64,000 nt of DNA from positions 248,001-312,000 of the forward strand of contig VIIQ02000059.1 of NCBI GenBank assembly GCA_007449985.2, written 5' to 3'. The notes under the pieces were generated by a model, which saw only the letters and a list, made by a program, of their open reading frames with translations, had not been told where the DNA came from and did no database searches. Position 1 is the stretch's first letter. Each line of letters starts with the position of its first letter. This DNA is from Desmodesmus armatus (lineage: Eukaryota > Chlorophyta > Chlorophyceae > Sphaeropleales > Scenedesmaceae). This document shows positions 35,081-45,945 of the stretch, piece by piece. The position numbers and the translations under genes are program-made.

Positions 35081-37910
35081 ATGCCAGGCACACAACTATT
35101 GTTCCTGCTGGTGGCAGGTGAGCTGAAGAGCAAGGGACAGTTTCAAGTTTGTTGAGACGCACCCATTGGTTGCATACTTTGCTACATGTTGAAATGAGGC
35201 ACGAGGATGGAACTTTTGCCACAACGCGGTGACCAACAGAGTCCGTTGTGCTGTTTCCGCCACAGGATGCTTTGCAGTAATTAATGCAAATATTGACGTC
35301 CATCAGGCTGTTCGTTGTGACAAACAAGGTGAGCTTTGCGGGGCCAGCGAATTACCGATACATGTACATGCGAGGCTGTTTCACTCCCCGACGGTTTGGG
35401 CTTGTCTCAAGCTGCTACAATGAATGTTCTTTGCTGCAAACGCATCTGGACAGGATGTATCAAAAGCCAACACACGGTGTTTTGCACCCCCCCCCCCCCC
35501 CTCGGATGCAGGTCCGCCCTTCAGTGTGCCACAGCGCAGCCTCCTGTCAGCCTCCTCAATCGCAGCAGGGCCTGCAGATGCCTTCAACAGAGCCACACAC
35601 TCCCATCACACCACAAAGGAGAGGTCTCTCCCCGGCAAAGTCCCAGGCCAGTTCCCTCCCACAACCCCTGTTTCTACCACTGGTAACGAGGCCGGCCCTG
35701 CCGAGCACCCAAGCAGCTACAACTGCCAGCCAGAGGAGTCAGGTGCCTCTCAGGCAAGTAGCACTGTCAGGCCCCTGCCAGAGGTCCTGGAGTCTGCTTC
35801 AGTGAACAACAGGCTCCAGAAGCCCGTGCCTAACACCACCACAGATGCACAGCGCAGCCTACTGACCCTCCAGAATGGCCCTGCTGACAATTTCAACAAG
35901 GCTACTAGGCAGCACCGCGTGCGCCGCAACTCCACCTCCAGTCACAAGGGACCCAAGGTCAACCCTGCTGCCGCTGCGGCATGTTGTCAACAGACCCTGC
36001 CAGGGTTGAACCCCTTCACACCCGTGAGCCCTGCTGGCACTGCCAGTGCTGCCCCTACTGGCAACAACAGCCTGAAGCCTTCCAAGGTTGATGTCACGGT
36101 TGCTGCAGCTGGCATCCAGCCCACTTCTGGCCCATCCGCCCTACCAGCAGCCTCCACCAACCAGCGCAGCCTTTTGGGTGCCAACGCCGCCCAGTCTGGT
36201 CCTGCCGATGCATTCAACAGGGCTACCCGTGCCCACCGCTCCACCAAGGAGGCTTCCAGAACCAGCAAGACCACCGGTATGGGAAATCAAACACCAATCA
36301 CCAACCCTCCCACGGCCAGTCAGCGCAGCCTGTTAAGTGCTAATGCAGCCCAGTCTGGTCCTGCTGATTCTTTCAACAGGGCTACCCGTGCTCACCGTTT
36401 CACCAAGGAGGCTTCCAGGACCGGCAAGACCACCGGTCTGCCCCCACAGACATCACTCACCAACCCTCCCACGGCCGGTCAGCGCAGCCTGTTGAATGCC
36501 AACGCTGCACAGTCTGGTCCTGCCGATGCGTTCAACAAAGCTACCCGTGCTCACCGTTCCACCAAGGAGGCTTCCAGGACCAGCAAGACCACCGGTCTGC
36601 CCCCACAGACATCACTCACCAGCCCTCCAACGGCCGGTCAGCGCAGCCTGTTGAGTGCCAACACCGCCCAGTCCGGTCCTGCCGATGCCTTCAACAGGGC
36701 CACCCGAGCTCACCGTTCCACCAAAGAGGCTTCCAAGACCAGCAAGACCACCGGTGTGTCCCCAACTTCAGCACCCACTAACCCTCCCACGGCCAGTGCG
36801 CGCAGCCTGTTAGACGCCAACGCCGCCCAGTCTGGCCCTGCTGATGCTTTCAACAGGGCTACCCGTGCTCACCGTTCCACCAAGGAAGCCTCTAGGACCG
36901 GCAAGACCACCGGTGTCTCCCCACAAACAGCAGTCAGCGACCCGACCACGGCTGGTCAGCGCAGCCTGTTGGACGCCAACACCGCCCAGTCTGGTCCTGC
37001 TGATGCTTTCAACAAGGCTACCCGTGCTCACCGCTCCACCAAGGAAGCCTCTAGGACCGGCAAGACCACCGGTGTCTCCCCGGGACAGACAGCCCCTACT
37101 CACCTTCCCACAGCCGCCCAGCGCAACCTCCTAGCTGCATCAGCGACGCATGTTGGCCCAGCCGACGCCTTCAACAGAGCTGCACGCGCCCACCATGCGA
37201 CCAAGGAGTCTGCAGCACCAAGCAAGACCCAAAGTGGCATGCCTAAGGCAGCGAACGAGCCTGGCATGAGGTCGCTCCTGCAGTGGGGCTGGTCGGGTGC
37301 CCAAGGTGAGCTGGCAACACCTGCAAAAATGGCATAGAGCACTAGCAGCCACTTGTGTGGAATCCAGAATCATTCAGGTCAGATTGAATCTGTCAGGTTG
37401 TACGGTCATGCCATGCCAGTGCACTGCATGACACAGCGTGACACAGCGTGTGCACAGCCCTGCATGAGTGATCATCATGATGACTCCAGCTACTGCTTAC
37501 TAAATTGGTTTCATTCTGCTGCTCTTTGCTTGGCTGTAGCTCAAGCTCAAGCCCAATCTCAGTCATGTAGGTATTCCGTGGAGTTCTGTCTTGCCTGTCA
37601 TTCCCACACCGGTGCATTTCTCCTCCATACACTCTCTGCAAACAGCTCACATGCGGCTACCACTTGTTCTGTTCTCAAAAAAGAGTGGCTACCACTTGCT
37701 TGCAACTGGTGCCAGACAGTAAAGCACTACCATAGTGGATGGTGTATGGTGGTACCCTGCACCCGGCCACACCCTTGAAGTCTTTGTAGGGACCAACACT
37801 CACAAACATGCGTTTCTGTCATGCTGCTGTTGCGCCATGCAGTTGGGGGAGGCTACGGTGGCTTTGGCGGCTATGGCTGGGGCCGCAAACTCAGGGCTGG
37901 GGCTCATTAG
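35081..37910 (+). CDS. Secreted repeat protein, first member of the tandem WGRKL family
   Basis: Not a recognised family. Five exons, 35081-35117, 35266-35328, 35512-37305, 37540-37566 and 37843-37910, all joined at phase 1, give 662 aa. A signal peptide (MPGTQLLFLLVAGCFAVINA) split over exons 1-2 predicts secretion. Exon 3 encodes nine related units, the regular ones about 53 residues long and bounded by [QA]-R-[SN]-L-L, with cores such as GPADAFNRATRAHRSTKEAS, and ends MRSLLQWGWSGAQ. Exon 4 encodes AQAQAQSQS and exon 5 a Gly/Tyr-rich tail ending GWGRKLRAGAH. Exons 4-5 were placed by homology to the two downstream paralogues; the joins recreate the SQSFGG sequence seen there, which strongly supports the model. 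Reading exon 3 straight through instead would end at 37337. The acceptor of exon 3 lies just behind a C14 tract. Units are Thr/Ser/Lys-rich with no cysteine. A matrix protein or multi-peptide precursor are both possible. Confidence 0.75.
35530..37260 (+). repeat. Nine tandem units with about 53-codon period
   Basis: In the regular central part the QRSLL start recurs about every 159 bases (36162, 36321, 36480, 36639, 36798 and 36957, each within a few bases). The outer units (first two and last) are more diverged, while the central six are nearly identical, which indicates recent homogenisation or expansion from the middle. Confidence 0.85.
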
Positions 37911-40900
37911 GCCGGCGGACCCCTGGCTCAGCTAGGCTTGCCCCTGGCCAGGCCCTCTGGCTAGGAGTCAGCTAGCCCTCCGCTAGGGTACCACCACTGG
38001 CCAGCTCTTGGCTGGGCTGGGCTAGGATCCAGCCAGCCCTAAACTCAGGGCCGGGGCTTCAACCGCACAAGACGCCTTGGCTGCACCATCCAACACCATC
38101 TGAAGACCTGGTCCTCTTCTTTGTCAGACAGACAGAGGTGACTCAAGATCTGTGAGGCCTGCTGCTTATTGAGCTCGAAGCATACACGAGGACCTCACAC
38201 ACATACATCGGCTTGCTGTTTCAAAGCTGGCAGCTGCCCCACTGGGGCCATGTGCTGGCATGCCGGCCTGATCGATTGGCCTGGTTTGCAGGTCTGGTGT
38301 GCTCGTACAGAACCTGACATAGGTTTTCCTGATATGTGGAGCCTGTTCATTTTGCCAACATGGCCGGGCGTGCATGTCGTCTCTGCTCCAGCAACGTGGC
38401 AGCAACGGTTGCTGTTTATTCTGGTTGTGCTAAGAACCTGGATGTGTCCCTCAATTGTATGGTGCATGTGCTACATCCCAATAGCCCTGACATCAAGGGG
38501 CTTCACCACTTGCGCCTCAATCATGTGCTTTCAAGTGGATTGTCACAATTGGATTGTCACAATCGGGCGGCCCCACAACCTGTACACCATTTTTAGCTTT
38601 GAGTCGAGTTTGCTAGTTGCAGATCCTACTGGAAGACGCAGTCACCTACTTTGGTTGTCATGCTCATGATAGATCTGCAGGCTTGAGGTTGCACCTCGTT
38701 GTGTGTGATTGTTTTGCAGTGCAGCGCTAGCTCAATGGCACATAGTTCACACTTTTTCTGTGCATGAGTTGAGCAAGCACGCACTTGTGTTTGCCAATAG
38801 ATGCGGGGCACACACATATGTGTGTGGCAGGGGGTATGCATACCCCTTGTTGAGATCCTGTGCATTATGCTTGGTCTTCACGGCAGCAGTGTCGCTGTCA
38901 TGCATGTGCAAATGCAGCCGCCGCATTGGCAATGCACTGCCATGTTCATCCTTCTGGACCCTCTCAACCACCAGCAGCTTGACTTCCTGCAGGCTCATTT
39001 GCATTGTCAGCAGGAGAGGATCCCTCAGGCTTCTACAGTTTTCATGGCTTCCATTTTGCACCATGGACTCTGTCACAGTGGTAGAGTCCACCAACAGGGG
39101 AACAAGCATGCTTCCTCCGCCATTCGCTCCGTACAGCTGTTGTCTTATTGCATGGCGTGCACATGCCTTGGCCTGTGAAGGTGCGGCAGACATGTTTGTT
39201 GTGCGCTGCTGGTATCTGCAGCACTGCACGGGGTCGATTGGCTCAGTAATGACTTGTCACAACGGCAGAACCCTGCATCATTGAGCAGCACATGGCATGT
39301 ATGGCGCAACTTGTTGACAACAGTAGGTCAACAAGTTGTCGCATCGCAGCACAAGTCGCCCCGCAGCCTTTGCTGCACCATTTTCCTGAGGCCTCAAATC
39401 ACCTGCTGCAAAGCAGGTTGCATTGTCGTTTGGGCCTGAAGCATCCTTCCCTGCATGCATCTCAGCAGTGCCACTGTGTGCACCACTATTGTGGGGTGTG
39501 GCACACTGCATCATCCCCATTCCCACTCACTCTGATGGTGTTGCCTGATGCTCTAACAGTGGTAGTGCCAAAACCTCAAGTCGAGGTTAGAAGTTTTGTT
39601 CTAATTGTTGTGAATTGTAGCTTTGTCCATGGATGGGTACACAGCGGCCACTTGCAATTGGGGCAGTGCTCACAGTGATCGCCCTAACAGGGCCCTATCT
39701 TGAGGCACAAGCTAAGTTGATGTTTGCCAACATGGGGCCCAAGTGTGCAGAGCACTGCGATACCATTCAAGGGTATCACAACAGTAACATGTGTATCATA
39801 TGAGGTAATGAAATACAAGTTGTGTACGTGCCGCCCTGCCCGGTCTGCTCAGACTAAATCCCACCAGCTGGGACTTATGTAAAAGTTCTACTTCAAGTTA
39901 CAAGCGATGTGTGAAGTGTCGGCCCAACCTGACAGTTCTGACGGCACCCACATGCTGCATCAGCCACACGATGATGTGATCTGCCAATCTGTAGCAGCAG
40001 CAGCAGCAGCACTGTTGCTGCAAAAGCAGCAGCAGCAGCAATATGAGGCTTGCAACCTGCCTTTTCATAGGGCCCTTGCACTACAGCCACACTGCACACC
40101 AATGGTCACCCTGGTGTCAAGCCTAGAAATGTCCGTGGCAGTCATACAATGCAGCATGTTGTTTGCATACAAGCTTGTCAGTGAGTCCCAGATGGTAGGC
40201 TTTGATCTGATCAAACACGGCAGGGCAGCACGCACACTCTTGTTCCTGTACTGTACTTGGATGTACGTCGCAGCCAGACCCATTTGCCGCAGTCTCATTG
40301 ACAGCAAGCTGAAGTGCGGGGCATTCTGCAGGGCCCTAGTGCAGTACTGCAGTATTGCAGCCGCAGTTCAGCACTGGCAATCTTAACTTCCCCGCATGTG
40401 TGCAGCAGTACTGGTATAGTGTGTCAATCACAGCTGGAAATATCTGCTGCTCTTCTGGCCGCTGCAGTTGCAGCAGCCTTCAACGCACTCCTACATAGGG
40501 TTGCTGGTCACACTTCCACTGAAACGGTAGGACCATGCTCAATTGCTTGTTCAGCGGCTGTTTGTGATGTGTGCATGTTGGGCCAAATCGGCACATTGTG
40601 CTGTTTGGCTGCATGGAAGTACCACCCATGCATAGTACGGTGACTCAGTGTCAGTTGCAGGATTTTACGGTAGATGGCTACTTGCCACTCAGCTGACAGC
40701 TAGGTGAAGTGCTCAGCAGGATCAGCCCCTGCTGCCCCCAAGCTTTTGCTAGATGGCTGCACTCTATCTGCCTGTCACCAAGACTTTCTTCAAGCTGGGA
40801 GCTATAGCAAAAGTGGTGCGCTGTGGTGTGGATGTGTCTACCGGTAGAGACGAACGCTGTCACCCTTCACGGCAGATAGGATCATCTGGCCGACTGTTCT

Positions 40901-41498
40901 CCTACGTCTGCAAGTATGATGAGCCTCACGTACTGCTGCAGAGTCGTCAAGAATGGTATGCAAACCTGCTTGCATGCAACGGGCAAGTACAAAGAGGTTG
41001 GAAATGCCATACAGTCATGGGTGACCAATCCTATGCCTTTTCTGTGCCGCGTGTGTCACAAAGCCTGAGGCAAGTGAAACAAACTGTTTTTGAAGCTAAA
41101 ATACATGGGGTTGCACATGCAGCGGCATCCCTGCATCCCTGCACCCCTTGCTTACGTTGGTCCCGGGTAAGTCCCAGTCCCAGAAGGCCGGTTTGCAGGG
41201 CATGGGCTGCCCGGTGTGCAGCGCGAGCTGATTCAATTGAGGTTGACGCAATTTCACATCAGATGGCATAATCCCTGCATAACCCCTGCAGACGCATTAT
41301 CTGATATGTTTATCCGTCGATGTTGCCGGGGCTACAAATCACAACGTCGGCCTGTCAGAAGGCAGCGTCACACCGGTTGCTAAACAAAGGACAACAAACC
41401 GTAGTTCCTGCTGGCATCCAGCAAGGTCCCTCTTCTGCACCGATCAGAGCAGCCTGGTAGCCACGGAGCTAACTGCCAATCGAGCTGAAAGAGCTCTC
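37911..41498. other. Intergenic region between family members 1 and 2
   Basis: No supported gene. It begins with a stretch rich in GGCTAG/CTAGCC words able to fold (37911-38045). A 14-base direct repeat of TGGATTGTCACAAT lies near 38532-38562. Several open frames of 160-190 codons (38709-39284 plus, 38747-39229 minus, 39907-40386 plus, 40753-41271 plus) show no recognisable motif or splice logic. Degenerate transposon sequence is possible but not shown. Confidence 0.35.
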
Positions 41499-43733
41499 AT
41501 GAAGCTATTGGCGACGCTGCTGGTGGCTGGTAAGCTTTTGAACTGGCCAGGAAGCAGCTTTTCTCCGTTGGTTAAGGGTGTCTCTTCTAAGCTCAAGCCA
41601 TCGATGAGGTCCGACAACAGACACTGCTATTCGAGCATGCATTACCATCTGTTTGCAGGCAGCAATGCGCTGCGGTTGGAAAAGGGCTGTGCAGCTGTCG
41701 CGATCCTTTGACCTTACAAGCCTCCTTTGCTGCTCCCTGCAGGCCTGGCCACTGCAGCATGGGCTGAAGGTGCGAGCAATCAAGCTGATATCAGGCTTGT
41801 ACCAGCTGGTGACCGCTGTTGCTTGCAGCAGTACCACCAACTCACTCCATAGCCTCTGTCTGCAGCCCTAGCATGCATTGCCTGGGGCTCAATCAAAGTC
41901 GATATCGTGCACATGATAGAGGTTAACATGCTCTTCAGCAGCACTCGAATCGGTACCCCAGGCCAGCAGAGAATCAGCACAGCACCGCTGATGCAGCAGT
42001 ACTGTACTAGTACCAGCTGGTGACCCCGCCGCCGCACCCTCCCGGGCCAGATTCCAGATGTTCAAACATACGCCGTTTACAAAGAGCATAACTGATATGC
42101 CAGTTGCCTGTTTCGCTTCTGCTGTCTCTCGCCTCACGTTGCCTGCAGAGTCCGCCGCTGCTGTCAAGCCTGCTGATGCGTCGCGCACCCTCCTTCAGTG
42201 GGGTGGCTGGAGTGGCTCCCAGTCACAGGCTCAGGCCCAGGCACAGGCACAGTCTGGTGGATGGGGGGGATGGGGCGGCAGCGGCTCACAGGGTGAGTAA
42301 AGTTGGGTCCAACAGCATGGCCGTTGCGCAGTGGACAGTGCTAGCTGCTACTGCAAGTGTAGCTTGGACTTTGTTGAACATGCGCACTGCATCCAAAAAG
42401 TGTGCAGGGCTTGAGGTGATCTTCAACAGCATACGCATGTTGTGCCTGCAGGGCTTGAAGCTCTGGGTATCTAGCAGGCCTGCCTGTGTCACACTGTGCA
42501 GCATTGCCGCTATCAGAGACTGCGCCCTTTGATGGAACTTGTGCTCTTGTCCTTACTTGCTGCTGCTGCTGTTGTTGCTCCTGCAGCTCAAGCCCAGGCA
42601 CAGGCACAGTCCCAGTCCTTTGGGGTGGGTGACAAATGCTCTTGAGGGACTATACTGTTTCTGGTTGCCAGCTGAAGCGCAGAGAGCTTAGTGCTCATCA
42701 CAACGTGCATTTTCGAACACCAGCAGCTACAGAGCTGCTGACAGTCAACAGCCGCACCGTTGCTCTTGCCACAACTCCATGCTGCTTCATGCTTACCTGG
42801 CTTGCTGGTCAGCACCCAACATCAACGCGTGCGCAGTGCGCACACGCCTGAACAGCACACTTGCAAGACGTTGCATCTGTGAATCGATGCTGACCCCCAC
42901 CCTGCCATCCACCGTCCCTGCCCCCTGCCTGCTGTGCCATGCTGTCTTCAGGTGGCTATGGTGGTGGTGGCTGGGGAGGTGGCTACCGTCCCTATGGCGG
43001 TCGAGGCTACGGTGGCTGGGGCCGCAAGTTGATGGGCACAGACAACATCCAGAGCGCACAGAAGGCCCAGTGGGGTGGATACGGCGGCTACGGTGGCTAC
43101 CCTGGTGGCGGCTACAGCAGCAGCAACTCCTGGGCACAAGCTAATGCTGGTTCCGGCTCCTTTGGTGGTCCGTGGGGTGGGGGCAGCCAGTCCTTTGCAA
43201 ATGCAGCAGCAGGCGCCGGCAGCGGTGGCTGGGGCGGCTGGGGTCGCAAGCTGATGGGCGCGAATGACGCACAGACTGCACAGAAGGTGCAGTGGGGTGG
43301 GTATGGGGGTTGGGGAGGCTACCCTGGTGGGGGCGGTGGCTACAGCAACTCCTGGTCTCAGGCCAATGCCGGTGCTGGCTCTGGTAGCTTTGGTGGTCCC
43401 TTCGGTGGTGGCAGCAACAGCTGGGCTGGGGCTTCCGCAGGTGCTGGCAGCGGTGGCGGTTACTGGGGCCGCAAGCTGCAGCAGTCAGTTGCCAAGTCTG
43501 ACAGCACTGCTGTGAGCAACAACGGCCAGCCTGCAGTAGCCAAGTCTGATGCTGTTGCCACCGGCACCAACGGCCAGCCATCTATTGCTAGCTCTACTGC
43601 TACTGCTGGCAGCTCTGGTGGCTTTGCTGGTCCCTGCAATGCTGGGGCTCTTCCCCCCATGCAGCCGCTCCCTGGTTTTGCACCTATGCCCCCCATGCAG
43701 CCCCTGTGGGTTCCCTGCCAGGGCAAGAAGTGA
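41499..43733 (+). CDS. Secreted Gly-rich modular protein, second member of the WGRKL family
   Basis: Not a recognised family. Five exons, 41499-41529, 41743-41769, 42149-42292, 42587-42628 and 42952-43733, all separated by phase-1 introns, join in frame to 341 aa. Signal peptide: MKLLATLLVAGLATAAWA. Exon 3 encodes DASRTLLQWGGWSGSQ followed by an AQAQ run and GGWGGWGGSGS. Exon 4 encodes AQAQAQAQSQSF. Exon 5 has two Gly-rich blocks (YGGYGGYPGG, SGSFGGPWGGG, FANAAAGAGSGG), each closed by WGRKL (GWGRKLMG twice, YWGRKLQQ once). A Ser/Ala/Asp-rich linker with repeated NGQPxxAKSD/ASS follows, then a Pro/Met tail (ALPPMQPLPG) with two cysteines and a C-terminal GKK. The G-R-K triplets match the consensus for peptide C-terminal amidation. 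The exon 4 donor is ambiguous by a few bases; the phase-1 choice (GGTGG/GTGACA) keeps the frame. Confidence 0.8.
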
Positions 43734-45945
43734 GCTGACCTGCTGTTAGCTCAGCTGTGTGAAGTTGTCTGCATGGCCCTTCTACTGAGGTCCTGTGACT
43801 GTACTCGCTGTGTTCAGAGCGATCATTGTTGTTGTTGTTGTAGGGTCTTCTGTTACCCACTGACAGTATTGATAGTAGTCTAGCCTGGGCGTGTGACACG
43901 TTGTGTTGTGTTGTGGTTGAAGCTGTATGTAGCGTTGTGAGCTGCTTCCCCTCTTGCTGACTTTGCACTCAGCAGATCTCAGGTGACCGCTTGTGCCATC
44001 TTGATGTGATTCGTCATGGTGCACTGTGCGCCCCCTTGCATGCTGCATGCGTAGCTGAGTTTGCCCTCAGCATACTCCATTCCCTATGTGCTGTTGAGCA
44101 ACAGGGCTGCATCATCGCCATGTGCATTGGCACTTCATGGGGAACGACGTTACTTATACTTCAGTGTTGAAGATTTCGAGCATTGTGATGCAGAAAGTGC
44201 ACACTATGTACTTGTAGCTGCAATGTTACAGGTACTGGGCTAGCAGTCTGGTTCAGGCAACATGGGCTGTAGCTGCTACAAACTCAGCCCATAGATTGTG
44301 TGGGTGTCTTGGGTGTCACACCCAGGTCTGTCCTGTACATTCCGTGTGCTTGTTTCTAGTGAGGTGGATTTTGAGGATTGTGTAGATTGTAATAGACTGC
44401 AATGCTACAATGTTACAGCTGACCCGAGCAGTTACTTGCAAGCCTTGCCATTTGAAATGGTGCCAGCATGCCGCCTCTCTGTTTGATTGCCACTGCAAAG
44501 CAACAGCAGCGGCCGCAGGCAGCTACTGAGTCAGCTCCTGTTGGTCAAATCACATCCACATTTTACAACAGCTTGGCAAAGAATCTCACACATGCCCCTC
44601 ACCATAAAATCAGTGATTGTCAGGCACAAGCTCTTGAGCTTTGTAGACACAGGATTAGTAGCATTCATTATGTAATCCGACATTGTTACCAAAATCATCA
44701 ATGTACAGTGCATCATTGCAGACTTCGCCAGCAGGACACCTTCTAGTGGCACCTGCAGCGGCCCAACTGACACACTGCATGAGGTCAGCACATCACTGCG
44801 CATGCATGGTCCGCACCAACACACTGCACCACTTGCTGCTTGAAAAACGGTAACAAGTTCAACCCTGGCAGGTAGCCATTGAATGGCCAGCAAGGGTGCG
44901 GCACGTAGCAGTTGTCTGTCCACAATACAAACGGCTGGCAGTGCTAAAAATGTACACTTGGCAGACTACTAGCTGACCTGCCACAGTTCTGGTGGCTGGC
45001 AGCTTTAGCTGCATGCAGCTACATTGGGGAGCCAGCTAGGGTATGCCCTCATCATGAGTGCAGTGGCTGCTAGCAGCGCATTTCCTGCCAGTACATGTCT
45101 TCCCTGGACTGTGTGCATGCCTTGCACTCAACACAGTTGCACTGGTACACACGTCCATCATCAGCCAGAGGAAGTACACACTCACAGCAGCGGGTTGCTG
45201 CCCGCAGGGCTGGGTGCACCCAGTCCTGCAGGCAACATCTGCTGCTGCGACTGGGCCACATGGTATAGCCTCGCTGGTGCTTCTGCTGCTCTACATGCTG
45301 TCTGGCTGAGCACCCTGATGGGACCACGTGCAGCCCCCTGTTACATCATGTTTGCCCTGCCACAACAAGCATGATTCGGCTCCCGCACAGCTTTATTTGA
45401 AATTTTTATGAAGCGTCTTTCATGTGATTGGGAAATACGTAGACATGCAGGGTGACGAAATGATTGCCGCCCATTCTGTCCACAACACAAAGGGTGCACC
45501 CATTGTGTCAACGCGCAATGCAAACCTGCGCAACAGTAGAAGCTTTTTGTCTCCTACAACCAGCAGGTGCGTGAGTCTCGCGCTTGAGAAGGTGTACTGG
45601 GCAGAGGTGCAGTACATGCATAAGGCTTGGTTATTCAATTTCTGTGCGTTTGTGAATCCTTGAACACCGCGTGCACTTTTAGATTGGTACATCGCATAAC
45701 ACCTTCTGTCATCTGGCTACTTGCATGGCTTACTCGATAGATCCGTCTGACTTGCAAGGGCTACAAAAGGGCAAGGACGCACGTTGACGAGCAAGCAACA
45801 ACAATATTGGCCCTGACGCAACGAACAGATCAACCACGCTCAACTTGGCAAATTCAGTTTGGCCGCTCTGCATTGGCGATCTCATCCAGACAACGTCGGT
45901 TAACCGATGATGACAGCACAAGACAAAAAGCAAGCTCGAGGAGGA
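43734..45945. other. Intergenic region between family members 2 and 3
   Basis: No supported gene. The first 700 bases are G/T-rich, probably 3' untranslated sequence of member 2. A (TTG)n stretch lies near 43830. Beyond 44.5 kb the composition is mixed. The region before 45946 shares short words with the region upstream of member 2 (ACAACGTCGG), a possible shared promoter remnant. Confidence 0.35.

Noticed and set aside
35530..37260. Regular repeats considered as a CRISPR array or satellite
   Set aside because: The period is a whole number of codons, the frame is conserved throughout and differences are mostly conservative, so it is a protein repeat.
38747..39229. 160-codon minus-strand frame and its plus-strand partner
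   Set aside because: No recognisable domain, no splice logic and both strands open equally, as expected by chance in GC-rich DNA. A decayed transposon cannot be excluded.
39907..41271. Two plus-strand frames of 159 and 172 codons
   Set aside because: No motifs, simple poly-Gln/Ala stretches and no paralogue in the window; not enough to call genes.
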